Part shown: one piece after another, positions 1-9,332 of the stretch | Layout: each line of letters begins with the position of its first letter | How positions within the stretch are numbered: position 1 is the first letter of the stretch | Assembly (NCBI RefSeq): GCF_002100145.1 | Contig: NZ_JXQD01000005.1 | Location: 1-64,000, forward strand | Origin: Vibrio sp. qd031 | GTDB lineage: Bacteria > Pseudomonadota > Gammaproteobacteria > Enterobacterales > Vibrionaceae | Length of the DNA stretch: 64,000 bases | Direction of reading: 5' to 3' | Program-made: the position numbers and the translations under genes | The notes under the pieces: model-generated | Told to the model about the DNA's origin: nothing | Database searches by the model: none | Seen by the model: only the letters and a program-made list of their open reading frames with translations

Positions 1-72
1 CTCCCCGCTCCCCGCTCCCCGCTCCCCGCTCCCCGCAGCGTAGCGTCCTCGCTTCTCGCTTCTCGCTTCTCG
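1..72. repeat. GC-rich tandem heptad repeat
   Basis: Five exact tandem copies of CTCCCCG fill bases 1-35. A short AGCG/TAGCG spacer follows, and then three exact copies of CTTCTCG at 52-72. The tract starts at the window edge and may extend beyond it. Its core at 31-52 matches 19 of 22 bases of a segment inside rmlD (44180-44201) and resembles 63847-63867. This looks like a degenerate intergenic heptad element; what it does is not evident from sequence. Confidence 0.85.
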
Positions 73-257
73 CCCCCCGCCCCTAATCTCCCTAGTGTTA
101 CGAGATCTCCATCACCAAAAAATGAAATCTGACACATATGGAGTTGCACAAAACACCACATCATTCACAAATTCTTTTCCCTATACCGATCCTTGTCCGC
201 GAGCCTGCTAGCGTTATTAACACCCATTTAACAACAGCTCATTGACAAGGAGAGTTC

Positions 258-689
258 ATGATCAGTCGCTTCTTTTGCATCGACAAGCAGTCCGCCAATT
301 TCCACAACAAAGTCGTGCTCTTTAGCCAAGGCATTAATATTCCGGGTGTTGCCAAAAAATACATATCGATGTCGAGGGCGCTTAAAGAGACGGTGACCAA
401 AGCGCGAGTGCTCGATATGGGGACGGCGTCTGATCAAGATAGGATTATTTCTCGGCATGAGATTAAACAGCAGGTTGCCCAAATGATGACGGCAGTATTA
501 AACGCGCACAAAGAAGGGCAGTTTGATGAGGGGGAAACCCGTGAGCTTTGTACTCTGCTCATGCAAATTGATGGGATCGCAAATGAAGAAATTGACATGG
601 TGCTCGACCCCGAAAAGTACGATATTTCAGAAGAAGCAAAAGTAGTGGCTAATCGTACATTTCGCTATAAAGAGAAAAACGCACGTTGA
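258..689 (+). CDS. Uncharacterised 143-aa protein upstream of rjg
   Basis: I do not recognise this protein. The ATG is preceded by a strong ribosome binding site (AAGGAG at 247-252), which argues that it is genuinely translated. It has no signal peptide or membrane segment. The N-terminal half is basic, and the C-terminal half (about residue 70 on) is acidic and looks helical. The stop codon overlaps the TTG start of the next gene by four bases (TTGA), so the two are probably translationally coupled. That suggests, but does not show, a role alongside the RNA-type nuclease. A 84-codon open frame on the opposite strand at 228-482 is taken to be a shadow. Confidence 0.7.
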   Translation: MISRFFCIDKQSANFHNKVVLFSQGINIPGVAKKYISMSRALKETVTKARVLDMGTASDQDRIISRHEIKQQVAQMMTAVLNAHKEGQFDEGETRELCTLLMQIDGIANEEIDMVLDPEKYDISEEAKVVANRTFRYKEKNAR

Positions 690-2032
690 AGTTGTCTCAC
701 CAACTAACCTCAGAAATCAATGTGATACACCATGGTGCAAAGCATGGAGTGACAGGCTCTTGCCATCAGCTCAACTTGCCCGGTGGCTCGCTATTAGTCG
801 ATTGTGGACGATTTCAGGGCCATGAAACACGTGCACTGGATATTGATTTCGATGTAACCAAAATTAATGCACTTATCGTCACACACGCGCACATTGATCA
901 TGTTGGGCGCATCCCTTGGTTACTTGCCGCAGGTTATCGGGGGCCTATTTACTTAACTCATGCCAGTCAGCACTTGCTGCCACTCATGCTTGATGATGCG
1001 TTGCATATTGAAGGGTTGCCAGCCAACGTTCGGCGTAAGTTACTTGCGAAATTAACCACACAAATGCGACCTTGTGATTATCAGCGGTGGGTACCTATCG
1101 AATGCGGAACAGGTGTTAAGGTTCGCTTTCAACCAGCAGGTCATATACTGGGCTCGGCATTCGTTGAAATAGACAGCAATGACAAGTCCCGCATTGTATT
1201 TTCTGGTGACTTGGGGCCCAATCAAACACCGTTGCTGCCTGATCCTCAATCACCAAATAAAGTGGACTTTCTATTTTTAGAATCGACCTACGGCAATCGT
1301 AAACATCAGAGCATCATTGACCGAAAGGCCCGGTTAGCCAGCATACTGCATGACGCGATCGAGAACCAAGGCACTGTGATTATTCCCGCGTTCAGTGTTG
1401 GGCGCACACAAGAGCTGCTGTACGATATTGAACAGTTGATCCATAGTCATGATTTATCGAGCTCGCTGCCAATCATCGTGGATTCGCCAATGGCGATGAA
1501 AGTGACGGATTCTTATCGATTGTTTAAACGTCTGTGGGGCGACGAAGCCAAACATAGAGTGGCGTCTGGTCGACATCCACTGGCCTTTGATCAGTGCATT
1601 ACCATAGACAGTCATGATCAGCATTTGGCGATCGTAAATCGGCTTGCCAGCACCGAGCAATCGGCCATCGTGGTTGCTGCATCAGGAATGTGTACCGGTG
1701 GGCGTGTGGTCAATTATTTAAAAGCGCTCCTTCCACTGGCAAGTACAGAAGTACTGTTTTGTGGCTATCAAGCGAAAGGGACATTGGGTAGCGAACTCGT
1801 CGAAGTTCCTAGCACGGTACAAATTGATGATCAGACAGTTCCAGTCGAAGCGTCAATTTACACAATGTCTGGGTATTCCGCGCATGCCGATCAGGCTGAT
1901 TTGGTTAACTTTGTTAGAAACATTAAGTCGTCGATTCAGCAAGTTCATCTAATCCATGGTGAGACAAAGGCAAAAAAGGACTTAAAAGCACAGTTAGTGA
2001 CGCTGGCGAACGTCCAGCAAGTGATTGAGTAG
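686..2032 (+). CDS. rjg: MBL-fold RNA-specificity exonuclease family protein (Rjg)
   Basis: This 448-aa protein belongs to the metallo-beta-lactamase/beta-CASP family typified by CPSF73 and RNase J-like nucleases. Residues 67-72 (HAHIDH) form the zinc-binding HxHxDH motif. FSGDLG near residue 172 and a GYSAHAD segment near 396 supply further metal-ligand motifs. PAFSVGRTQE near 233 and AASGMCTGGRV near 331 are typical of the beta-CASP insertion and RNA-specificity regions. It probably cleaves or trims RNA in the cytoplasm; the substrate is unknown. The TTG start overlaps the upstream stop. In vibrios this gene commonly marks one border of the O-antigen/capsule region, which makes its position next to coaD here notable. 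Confidence 0.9.
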   Translation: MKLSHQLTSEINVIHHGAKHGVTGSCHQLNLPGGSLLVDCGRFQGHETRALDIDFDVTKINALIVTHAHIDHVGRIPWLLAAGYRGPIYLTHASQHLLPLMLDDALHIEGLPANVRRKLLAKLTTQMRPCDYQRWVPIECGTGVKVRFQPAGHILGSAFVEIDSNDKSRIVFSGDLGPNQTPLLPDPQSPNKVDFLFLESTYGNRKHQSIIDRKARLASILHDAIENQGTVIIPAFSVGRTQELLYDIEQLIHSHDLSSSLPIIVDSPMAMKVTDSYRLFKRLWGDEAKHRVASGRHPLAFDQCITIDSHDQHLAIVNRLASTEQSAIVVAASGMCTGGRVVNYLKALLPLASTEVLFCGYQAKGTLGSELVEVPSTVQIDDQTVPVEASIYTMSGYSAHADQADLVNFVRNIKSSIQQVHLIHGETKAKKDLKAQLVTLANVQQVIE

Positions 2033-2181
2033 CGCTGACCCCACAACGATTCAGTGAGAACAGTCTCAATTTACACATCAAATTACGCTAAGCTAGATAA
2101 AGCAGTTGCCAAGCGTTCAATTCTGGCAATGATAGCCACTATGTAATGCATATGTGCATAGGTTTATCCTCAGGACTCACT

Positions 2182-2658
2182 ATGAAAAAAGCCATCTACC
2201 CAGGCACTTTTGATCCGATCACGCTTGGCCACTTAGACCTGATCAAGCGCGCAGCAGAGATGTTTGACCATATTGTCATTGGCGTAGCCGCCAGCCCCAG
2301 TAAAAATACCTTGTTTAGCCTCGAGGAGCGAGTTGCGCTGATCAGCCAAGTCTGCGCCGAACTAGATAATGTCAGCGTACATGGTTTTAGCGGGCTGCTG
2401 GTCGATTTTGCCAAACAGCAACAAGCCAACTTGCTCATTCGTGGGCTAAGAACCACTATGGATTTTGAATATGAGTTTGGGTTAACAACCATGTACAGAA
2501 GACTGATGCCAGAGCTAGAAAGCATCTTTTTAACCCCAGCCGAAGAGTACGCGTTTTTGTCATCGACATTGGTACGCGAGGTCGCGATCCATGGTGGAGA
2601 AGTGGCGCAGTTTGTGCCAACAGTGGTAAATCAAGCGCTAGCCACCAAACTCAGTTAA
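2182..2658 (+). CDS. coaD: Phosphopantetheine adenylyltransferase CoaD
   Basis: CoaD transfers AMP from ATP to 4'-phosphopantetheine, the penultimate step of coenzyme A synthesis in the cytoplasm. The start at 2182 gives [20 protein letters not shown], the canonical N-terminus, with the TxGH nucleotidyltransferase signature. An upstream in-frame ATG at 2146 would add 12 atypical residues and is rejected. The protein is 158 aa, the usual length for the family (about 160). The conserved LIRGLR segment and the C-terminal SSTLVRE motif (the family's ISSTxVRE) are present. It is a housekeeping gene commonly linked to waa genes in gammaproteobacteria and is separated from rjg by about 150 bases. 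Confidence 0.97.
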   Translation: MKKAIYPGTFDPITLGHLDLIKRAAEMFDHIVIGVAASPSKNTLFSLEERVALISQVCAELDNVSVHGFSGLLVDFAKQQQANLLIRGLRTTMDFEYEFGLTTMYRRLMPELESIFLTPAEEYAFLSSTLVREVAIHGGEVAQFVPTVVNQALATKLS

Positions 2659-2699
2659 CTCTTTCGCAAGCTTGGCCGCTACATTTCAGAGCGCGAGCT

Positions 2700-2708
2700 T
2701 GCTATACT
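2700..2708 (+). promoter_or_regulatory. Possible extended -10 promoter for hldD
   Basis: TGCTATACT is an extended -10 element lying 30 bases before the hldD ATG. No good -35 hexamer sits 17 bases upstream, so the call rests on the extended -10 alone. Confidence 0.35.
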
Positions 2709-2738
2709 TCAGCTAAATTTCATTTTGGATAAGCAGTT

Positions 2739-3680
2739 ATGATCATTGTCACAGGCGGCGCGGGTATGATTGGCAGCAATATTGTCAAAGCGCTAAACGA
2801 GCAAGGCATTCGCGATATTTTGGTCGTGGATAACTTAAAAAACGGTAAAAAGTTTAAAAACTTAGTCGACCTAGAGATCGCCGACTATATGGATCGTGAC
2901 GATTTTCTTACTCAAATCATGGCTGGTGACGACTTCGGGCCAATCGATGCAGTATTCCACGAAGGTGCGTGTTCAGCCACGACAGAGTGGGATGGCAAGT
3001 ACATGATGCTCAACAACTACGAGTACTCAAAAGAGCTGCTGCATTACTGTTTAGAGCGTGAAATTCCATTTTTGTACGCATCATCTGCAGCGACTTACGG
3101 CGACACTGACGTATTCAAAGAAGAAAAACAATACGAAGGTGCACTGAACGTCTACGGTTATTCCAAACAACAGTTCGACAACTACGTGCGTCGCATTTGG
3201 CAAGACGCTGAAGAGCACGGAGAGACGTTAAGTCAGATCACCGGATTCCGCTACTTCAATGTATACGGCCCACGAGAAGATCATAAAGGCTCTATGGCGT
3301 CAGTGGCATTTCATCTAAATAACCAAATGTTAGCCGGCGAAAATCCAAAACTGTTTGAAGGCAGTGGACACTTCAGACGTGACTTTGTGTACGTTGGCGA
3401 TGTCGCAGCTGTAAACCTATGGTTTTTGCAAGCGGGCAAGTCAGGTATCTTCAACCTAGGTACCGGTAACGCAGAGTCCTTCGAAGAAGTCGCCAAAGCT
3501 GTGGTAGCTCATCATGGTAAAGGAACAGTAGAAACCATTCCGTTTCCGGACCACTTGAAAGGTGCCTATCAAGAATATACCCAAGCTGACTTAACTAATT
3601 TACGAGCAGCAGGTTGCGATCACCAGTTTAAAACGGTTGCCGCAGGTGTTGCAGAGTACCTATCTATTCAAAATGGGTAG
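2739..3680 (+). CDS. hldD: ADP-L-glycero-D-manno-heptose-6-epimerase
   Basis: This enzyme (also called GmhD/RfaD) converts ADP-D,D-heptose to ADP-L,D-heptose, the donor used by heptosyltransferases for the LPS inner core. The 313-aa length is typical. [10 protein letters not shown] near residues 5-14 is the Rossmann dinucleotide-binding loop, and Y139/K143 in YGYSK form the SDR catalytic pair. [10 protein letters not shown] near 172 is characteristic of the family. It heads the core cluster, followed after a hairpin by lpxM and waaF. In many vibrios the O-antigen/capsule genes begin just beside this gene, but here they do not. Confidence 0.97.
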   Translation: MIIVTGGAGMIGSNIVKALNEQGIRDILVVDNLKNGKKFKNLVDLEIADYMDRDDFLTQIMAGDDFGPIDAVFHEGACSATTEWDGKYMMLNNYEYSKELLHYCLEREIPFLYASSAATYGDTDVFKEEKQYEGALNVYGYSKQQFDNYVRRIWQDAEEHGETLSQITGFRYFNVYGPREDHKGSMASVAFHLNNQMLAGENPKLFEGSGHFRRDFVYVGDVAAVNLWFLQAGKSGIFNLGTGNAESFEEVAKAVVAHHGKGTVETIPFPDHLKGAYQEYTQADLTNLRAAGCDHQFKTVAAGVAEYLSIQNG

Positions 3681-3710
3681 TGCTTAGCCCCCTCAATACA
3701 TAAAACACAT

Positions 3711-3736
3711 GTGCTGCTGGGTAAGCCTAGTAGCAC
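3711..3736 (+). promoter_or_regulatory. Stem-loop between hldD and lpxM
   Basis: GTGCTGCTGGG (3711-3721) pairs with CCTAGTAGCAC (3726-3736) around a TAAG loop, giving an 11-bp stem with two G-U pairs on the plus strand. No T-run follows, so it is not a classical intrinsic terminator. It could be an attenuator or an RNA-processing site between hldD and the lpxM-waaF genes. Confidence 0.5.
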
Positions 3737-3781
3737 AGAGTGCTCAGTAGTCTCAAAAAAGAGCAAGTGAAAAAGGCGACA

Positions 3782-4777
3782 ATGACACAGCGAAATGATT
3801 TCGATCCTAAAGCGTACAACCCCACTTTTCAGTGGCGTTTCTTAGCACCTAAGTACTGGGGAGTATGGCTTGCGCTGGTTATTGGGCTTCCCATAGCTTT
3901 GCTACCGCACAAATGGCATTTAAAAATCGCCACATTCATTGCAAATCGCTTTTATCAAAAGAAGACAGGCCCAGCCCATCGCGCCCGTGTTAACTTGCAC
4001 CTCTGTTTTCCCGAGAAGCCCTTTGCACAACGTGAAGAGATCATCAGACAAACCTTCATAACTGCCATTACCTTTTTATTGTCTTTTCCTGCTGTTAGCC
4101 TTCGCAAAAGAGAATGGCTAGAAAAACGCTCGACAATTTCAGGACTCGAAAACATCACCCGCCACACCGATAACGGTGAAAATGTGATATTGCTGGTTCC
4201 GCATACATTCGCAATTGATATTCCAGCGATTTTGTTCGCTTCAAAAGGAATGCCAGTATCAGCAATGGCAAAGAAGCAAAAAAATGAAGTTGCTGACTGG
4301 CTAATGCATAAACAGCGCGTGCAATATGGTGGTCGTGTTTATGAAAGAAGCGGCGGGATTAAGCCCTTTATTAAGTCGGTAAAGGATGGGTACTTGGGGT
4401 ATTACTTGCCGGACCAAGACCACGGGCCTGAGCACAGTATCTTTGTTCCTTTTTGCGCTGCGACCAAGGCAACTTTGCCGGGTTTAGGCAAGCTATCTAA
4501 GGTTAGTCGAGCTAAGATTGTGCCGATTTTTTCAAACTATAATGCGCAGACGAATCAGTTTGAGATCGATATACACCCAGCCTTTGAGCCGTACCCATTA
4601 GAGACAATAGAAAAAGACGCAATCTTAATGAATACCTTTATTGAGCAGCGCTTGCTGGAGCGTCCCGAGCAATATATGTGGATCCTTACTCTGTTAAGAA
4701 CCCAGCCTGACGGCGAAAACTATTATCGAATTCTTAACCCACTCTACGACACTGAATGGAAGCTCAATGACCGCTAG
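3782..4777 (+). CDS. lpxM: Lipid A late acyltransferase (LpxM/MsbB-like)
   Basis: This 331-aa protein belongs to the LpxL/LpxM lysophospholipid-type acyltransferases, which add a secondary acyl chain to Kdo2-lipid A at the inner membrane. The catalytic HX4D motif is seen as H141-TFAI-D146. A hydrophobic N-terminal anchor lies near residues 25-42 (WGVWLALVIGLPIALL). Residues such as YYLPDQDHGPEHSIFVPF match the acyl-acceptor region of LpxM. A GTG at 3740 would add 14 residues; the ATG at 3782 is preferred because MTQRNDFDPKAYNPTFQWRF aligns with known LpxM N-termini. It overlaps waaF by 11 bases. The acyl chain and position added cannot be read from sequence. Confidence 0.9.
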   Translation: MTQRNDFDPKAYNPTFQWRFLAPKYWGVWLALVIGLPIALLPHKWHLKIATFIANRFYQKKTGPAHRARVNLHLCFPEKPFAQREEIIRQTFITAITFLLSFPAVSLRKREWLEKRSTISGLENITRHTDNGENVILLVPHTFAIDIPAILFASKGMPVSAMAKKQKNEVADWLMHKQRVQYGGRVYERSGGIKPFIKSVKDGYLGYYLPDQDHGPEHSIFVPFCAATKATLPGLGKLSKVSRAKIVPIFSNYNAQTNQFEIDIHPAFEPYPLETIEKDAILMNTFIEQRLLERPEQYMWILTLLRTQPDGENYYRILNPLYDTEWKLNDR

Positions 4778-5816
4778 TCCTAAAATTCTTGTTATTGGCC
4801 CCTCTTGGGTCGGTGATATGGTGATGTCTCAGGCGCTTTACATTAGCCTAAAACAACAACACCCCAGCGCCACTATTGATGTCCTCGCACCTGCGTGGTG
4901 TAAACCAATTTTGGACAGAATGCCTCAGGTAAATCATGCGATAGAAATGCCCATTGGTCATGGGGAGTTCAATTTCTCAGGGCGTGTTGAATTAGCACGG
5001 TCATTGCGTAACAAGGCATACACTCAAGCCATTGTTTGCCCTAACTCAGCTAAATCGGCTCTTATACCGTGGATGGCAAAAATCCCCAAACGAACTGGTT
5101 GGAAGGGGGAGTTTCGCTACGGGTTACTTAACGACATTCGAACTAATAAGAAGTCATTTCCGTTGATGGTTGAGCGTTACGTGGCGCTTGCTCACACTAA
5201 ATCCTCCATGAGCAATGCGACGGTGTTAGGGGGCCTAGAAAACCTGCCTAAACCGTCTTTGTTTGTTGACCCTTCTATACAAGGCGAGACGCTAGACAAG
5301 TTTGGCTTAGATAAGCATACGCCTGCCGTGGGCTTGTGTCCGGGTGCTGAATTTGGTCCGGCAAAGCAATGGCCTGTAGAGCATTATGCAACAGTTGCGA
5401 AAGAGCTACTGAAGAGCGGCTATCAGGTTTGGTTATTTGGCTCTGCCAAAGACAGGCAAACTACTCAGGCAATTGCTGCGCAAGCAGACCAGCATAGTAA
5501 AGCTAAGATCGCGAATTTGGCCGGTGAAACCAGTTTGATTGAAGCGGTTGATTTGCTCGCGGCATGTCAAACTGTTGTGAGTAATGACTCTGGTCTTATG
5601 CACGTCGCTGGGGCTGTTGGTTGCCACGTAATAGGCGTTTACGGATCTACGTCATTTCAATACACACCTCCTCTAGCGAATCGAGTAGATACCGTGAGCA
5701 CCAATATTGAATGTCGTCCGTGCTTTAAAAGAGAGTGTCCATTAGGCCATTTAAAATGCCTGAAAGAGTTATCACCATCTAGAGTTCTAGATTGTATTGA
5801 TAGCCCTAAATTTTAG
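4767..5816 (+). CDS. waaF: ADP-heptose:LPS heptosyltransferase II (WaaF)
   Basis: This GT9-family enzyme of 349 aa adds the second L,D-heptose to the inner core on the cytoplasmic face of the membrane. The N-terminus ILVIGPSWVGDMVMSQALY is the WaaF hallmark, and SNDSGLMHVAGAVG near residue 272 is the conserved ADP-heptose-binding region. CRPCFKRECPLGHLKCL near 312 is the cysteine-rich C-terminal segment usual for WaaF. It overlaps the end of lpxM by 11 bases and precedes waaL by about 20 bases, so the three are probably cotranscribed. Confidence 0.95.
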   Translation: MTASPKILVIGPSWVGDMVMSQALYISLKQQHPSATIDVLAPAWCKPILDRMPQVNHAIEMPIGHGEFNFSGRVELARSLRNKAYTQAIVCPNSAKSALIPWMAKIPKRTGWKGEFRYGLLNDIRTNKKSFPLMVERYVALAHTKSSMSNATVLGGLENLPKPSLFVDPSIQGETLDKFGLDKHTPAVGLCPGAEFGPAKQWPVEHYATVAKELLKSGYQVWLFGSAKDRQTTQAIAAQADQHSKAKIANLAGETSLIEAVDLLAACQTVVSNDSGLMHVAGAVGCHVIGVYGSTSFQYTPPLANRVDTVSTNIECRPCFKRECPLGHLKCLKELSPSRVLDCIDSPKF

Positions 5817-5837
5817 AGTATAAATTGAGTAAGTTGT

Positions 5838-7124
5838 ATGTCATCAAAAGCCAGTAAGTTCTTTCTTTCTCATAATTATGGGTTGTTTATGTATTGTTGT
5901 TGCATAGCATATTGTGCAACAGCAATGCCTATGCTGGGGATTGCTAGTGATTTCAAAACGCTTATTTTACTCGGCGGTTTACCCGTAATTTTTATTAAAT
6001 TCAGAAGAAATGAAATCGACAAAAAAATTGTCTATTTATTAGTGTTTTCAATAGTTATTCAAGTCATTAGTTGGATTAACTCTCTTTTTGTTATTCCAGA
6101 TGAAGCAAAAAGTTATCCCGACATTAAATTGCTAACGACATTATTTCTATTTGCTGTAATGGCATTATGGATAAGTGGTGATAAAAAAAGGCAGCATTTA
6201 TTGTATCTAACACTAATCGTTAGCTTTATAGCGACTGCTTTCTATGACAATGCGGTAAATGGTAGCTTTGCTACGGCGTTAAATGGTCGACGTATAGACT
6301 ATGGAATGCATAATGCTCAATACACAACAATGGTTTCTGCAGTAGTAATCATGTTGTCGACGTATCTTTTTTATAGTATCAGCAAAGTAAATCGGAAGTT
6401 ATGGCATAACGCTTTATTCTTATTTGTGATCGGATTTTCTGTATTTTCAATGATCGCAAGTCAAAGTCGACAAATTTGGTTAGCTATGGTCGTCCTCGGG
6501 GTGATATGCCCAATAGTTTATTCAATCAAATATAAAGTAAGAAAAAGAAAAGTCGTCTCAGTTTATGCTTTAATGGTGGTGGTAGTTTTGTCTCTTATTT
6601 CTAGTCAAAATATTAGGGATAGAGTAATGAAAGAATCTGACATCATACTAAAAATTGCAACGTTGCAGTGGGATGACATTCCTATGACTAGCGTTGGAAT
6701 AAGGTTTAACTCATGGATAGAATCTATAGAATATATAGAAAGAAGCCCTTTAGTTGGAGCATCAAAAGAGTCGATTAAACTTGTTACACAACAATCAGAA
6801 AAGTTCCAGGCTTCTTCAAAAGCAAGAAATATAGGCCATCTTCATAATTATTACTTGGAGACTTTAGTGGCATTTGGCGTTGTTGGGTTGATTTTTATTG
6901 TAATATATTATAGGCATATTTATATTAGGGTTAAAAATAAAAACTCAGATGCAGAATTTTTATTGTTTTTAGTGTTCCTTATTTTCTGGTTGATCATTAA
7001 TAATTTTGAATCATTTAACTCTAAGTTCTATGGTCTATATATTCAGAACATAGTTTTTGCAGGTCTATTTCGTATTTATCAGGAAGATAATACATCACAG
7101 CTGGGTGAGGAATATGTCGATTAA
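5838..7124 (+). CDS. waaL: O-antigen ligase family membrane protein (WaaL-like)
   Basis: This 428-aa polytopic membrane protein with about ten to twelve hydrophobic segments belongs to the Wzy/WaaL superfamily. The large periplasmic loop ends in GHLHNYYLETLVAFG near residue 333, matching the Wzy_C region with its conserved histidine. WaaL transfers undecaprenyl-linked O-antigen onto lipid A-core in the periplasm. Its place inside the core cluster favours ligase over polymerase; a second member of the superfamily at 27306 lies in the O-antigen operon and is taken as the polymerase. The gene is more AT-rich than waaF, as is usual for ligase genes. Its end overlaps the next gene by 11 bases. Confidence 0.82.
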   Translation: MSSKASKFFLSHNYGLFMYCCCIAYCATAMPMLGIASDFKTLILLGGLPVIFIKFRRNEIDKKIVYLLVFSIVIQVISWINSLFVIPDEAKSYPDIKLLTTLFLFAVMALWISGDKKRQHLLYLTLIVSFIATAFYDNAVNGSFATALNGRRIDYGMHNAQYTTMVSAVVIMLSTYLFYSISKVNRKLWHNALFLFVIGFSVFSMIASQSRQIWLAMVVLGVICPIVYSIKYKVRKRKVVSVYALMVVVVLSLISSQNIRDRVMKESDIILKIATLQWDDIPMTSVGIRFNSWIESIEYIERSPLVGASKESIKLVTQQSEKFQASSKARNIGHLHNYYLETLVAFGVVGLIFIVIYYRHIYIRVKNKNSDAEFLLFLVFLIFWLIINNFESFNSKFYGLYIQNIVFAGLFRIYQEDNTSQLGEEYVD

Positions 7125-8022
7125 ATCATTGATTAAAAAAAGGAAGATAGAACGTAGAAACCTTAGAAATATACAAGTTGATATGGATGGGCTCATCCGA
7201 AAGAATTTCTTCCTCCAAAATTCCATGCAGTCTACAAGTGCGCTGATATCAGAAAAAAATGATCGAGAAAACGAACTTATTGTTAGTTTAACTACCTATT
7301 CAAAACGTATTCACGAAGTGCATTTAGTTATCGAGTCAATTGGATTTCAAACCGTTTTAGCCGATAGAATTATTCTTTGGTTGGATGAGGAAGAGTTCAC
7401 TGATGAGACAATTCCTCAAGTTCTAAAAAATCAAATAAAGCGTGGTTTGGAAGTGCGTTTTTGCAAAAACTACCGCTCGTATAAAAAGCTATTCCCTACA
7501 TTAACAATCGCCCCAGCAGCAAATGTAGTTACCATTGACGATGATTTCTTGTATCCGCATGATTTTCTAGAGTCTTTATCCCGCGCGGCTAATCACCATC
7601 CAAATGCAATTATCGGAACTCGCGCGCATACTATGAAGGTCGATGGCGATCAATTGCTGCCTTATAAACAATGGGATTATGAAAGTAGCTTTAAAGCAAA
7701 TGGCCACTTAACCTTCTTAACCACTGGAGCTGGTACTTATTTTCCTTCCGGTATCCTTAAAGGCGAAATTTGCGATCCCAGTTTGTTTATGGATCTCAGC
7801 CCATCGGCTGACGATGTATGGATCAATTTGATGTGCATGAAAGCTGGCATACCACGTTTAAAAATTAACGATGATCGAAACTTTAAACAGCGTTTTTTTG
7901 AGCTACAGCAAAATCAAGATATCGCGCTAAACGCGAGTAACGTGCATCAAGCGAATAATGATCGCCAAATCAAAAAAATAGTTGAGCATTTTAATCTAAA
8001 TGTGACTGAGAAAAGTAACTAA
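7114..8022 (+). CDS. Putative GT-A glycosyltransferase of LPS core
   Basis: This 302-aa soluble protein looks like a GT-A type glycosyltransferase. LIVSLTTYSKRI near residue 53 is a plausible first beta strand, VVTIDDDFLYP near 138 carries a DxD-like metal/nucleotide-sugar motif, and PSADDVWINLMCMKAGIP near 230 resembles the acidic catalytic region. The ATG at 7114, with GAGGAA just upstream, is chosen over an upstream start that would lie inside waaL. It has a coiled, basic N-terminus. The position between waaL and waaA indicates a core sugar transferase, but the sugar is unknown. Composition changes from AT-rich to average partway through. Confidence 0.7.
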   Translation: MSIKSLIKKRKIERRNLRNIQVDMDGLIRKNFFLQNSMQSTSALISEKNDRENELIVSLTTYSKRIHEVHLVIESIGFQTVLADRIILWLDEEEFTDETIPQVLKNQIKRGLEVRFCKNYRSYKKLFPTLTIAPAANVVTIDDDFLYPHDFLESLSRAANHHPNAIIGTRAHTMKVDGDQLLPYKQWDYESSFKANGHLTFLTTGAGTYFPSGILKGEICDPSLFMDLSPSADDVWINLMCMKAGIPRLKINDDRNFKQRFFELQQNQDIALNASNVHQANNDRQIKKIVEHFNLNVTEKSN

Positions 8023-8036
8023 AGGTAATACTAAAA

Positions 8037-9329
8037 TTGATATTGTTCCTAATTTACAATGTAGTTTTATGGATAGTGATGCCTTTCTATTTGTTCAGAC
8101 TATTAAAGAACAATAAAGATGCACCAGCTATTGGTGAGCGTTGGAAAGAGTATTTTGGATATACACCAGCACTCACTAGAGATGAGTCACCGCTTTGGGT
8201 GCATGCGGTCTCCGTAGGCGAGGTGATTGCCGTAGCACCATTAATTAAAGCGTTGCATCAATCTACAACTAAACCAATATTGGTTACAACCACAACAACA
8301 ACGGGTGCGGAGCAAGTGAACAAGTTACTTGCAAACGAAGTCGAGCACCGCTTTATGCCACTAGATTCGCCCTGGGCGATTAAACGGTTTCTAAATACAG
8401 TAAAACCAGAAAAACTGCTCATAATGGAAACGGAGTTATGGCCTAACACTCTCCGGTTGGTTCATAAAGCAAATGTCCCCATATCCGTTGTTAATGCAAG
8501 GCTTTCCCAACGTTCTTACTCTAGATATCTGAAGGTTAGTTCGCTGTTCACGCTTATTTCAAAATACCTTACTCACGTAATTTGCCAAAATGAGTCTGAC
8601 GCCAAGCGCTTTTCTCAACTTGGTGTGGACGACAAAAAAATCCACATCTCGGGCTCGATTAAGTTCGATATCCCCATTGATAGCTCGCGAAAAAAGAGTG
8701 GGGATGAGCTTAGAAACACGTTGGGTAGAGACAGGCAAGTGTGGGTAGCTGCCAGTACACATGCAGGGGAAGAACAACAAATCCTCGACGCTCATTCTAA
8801 AATCCTAGTCAATCACCCTAACTCTTTATTGCTGCTCGTGCCTCGTCACCCTCAACGATTTTCGGACGTTGAACGATTGTGCCGGGCATCTGGATTTGAA
8901 ACCAGCAGACGCTCGCTCAACGAACAAGTGTCAGAAAAAACGACAGTTTACTTGTGCGATACGATGGGGGAGCTGCTCACATTAATCAGTGCGGCTGATC
9001 TCTGCTTTATGGGAGGGAGTTTAGTGGGTGACAAGGTCGGAGGACACAACGTCCTTGAACCAGTTTCGTTAGATGTAGCAACTATTATTGGTCCCAGTTA
9101 CTTTAATTTTAAAGATATAGTAGAGTCCCTAGACGCTAGGCAAGGCATCCTTCTATGCCAAGAGAGCGAAAGCTTGTCGAATACAGTGAGTCTTTTGTTT
9201 GAGCAAGACAAACAGCGGCTCGAGCTAGCGCGAAATGCTTCTTTGGTGTTGTCAGAAGGGAGAGGCGCGATAAATAGAACTTTAGATATTGTCACTGCAG
9301 AATCAGCGACAAGTAACAACGGAATATGA
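8037..9329 (+). CDS. waaA: 3-deoxy-D-manno-octulosonic acid transferase WaaA
   Basis: WaaA (KdtA) is a GT30 enzyme that transfers Kdo from CMP-Kdo to lipid IVA at the inner membrane. The 430-aa length is standard. It has an N-terminal membrane anchor (residues 1-22), HAVSVGEV near 56-63 with the catalytic glutamate E62, and LVPRHPQRF near 267. GGSLVGDKVGGHNVLEP near 327 is the family signature. The start is TTG at 8037 with AAAGGT 8-13 bases upstream. Some vibrios add a single Kdo and then phosphorylate it, which fits the kdkA gene at 13684. Confidence 0.96.
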   Translation: MILFLIYNVVLWIVMPFYLFRLLKNNKDAPAIGERWKEYFGYTPALTRDESPLWVHAVSVGEVIAVAPLIKALHQSTTKPILVTTTTTTGAEQVNKLLANEVEHRFMPLDSPWAIKRFLNTVKPEKLLIMETELWPNTLRLVHKANVPISVVNARLSQRSYSRYLKVSSLFTLISKYLTHVICQNESDAKRFSQLGVDDKKIHISGSIKFDIPIDSSRKKSGDELRNTLGRDRQVWVAASTHAGEEQQILDAHSKILVNHPNSLLLLVPRHPQRFSDVERLCRASGFETSRRSLNEQVSEKTTVYLCDTMGELLTLISAADLCFMGGSLVGDKVGGHNVLEPVSLDVATIIGPSYFNFKDIVESLDARQGILLCQESESLSNTVSLLFEQDKQRLELARNASLVLSEGRGAINRTLDIVTAESATSNNGI

Positions 9330-9332
9330 TTA

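Noticed and set aside
1..72. CRISPR array
   Set aside because: The heptads are directly tandem with no spacers and no cas genes are present.
2146..2181. Upstream ATG for coaD
   Set aside because: Adds 12 residues not seen in the family; the ATG at 2182 gives the canonical N-terminus and length.
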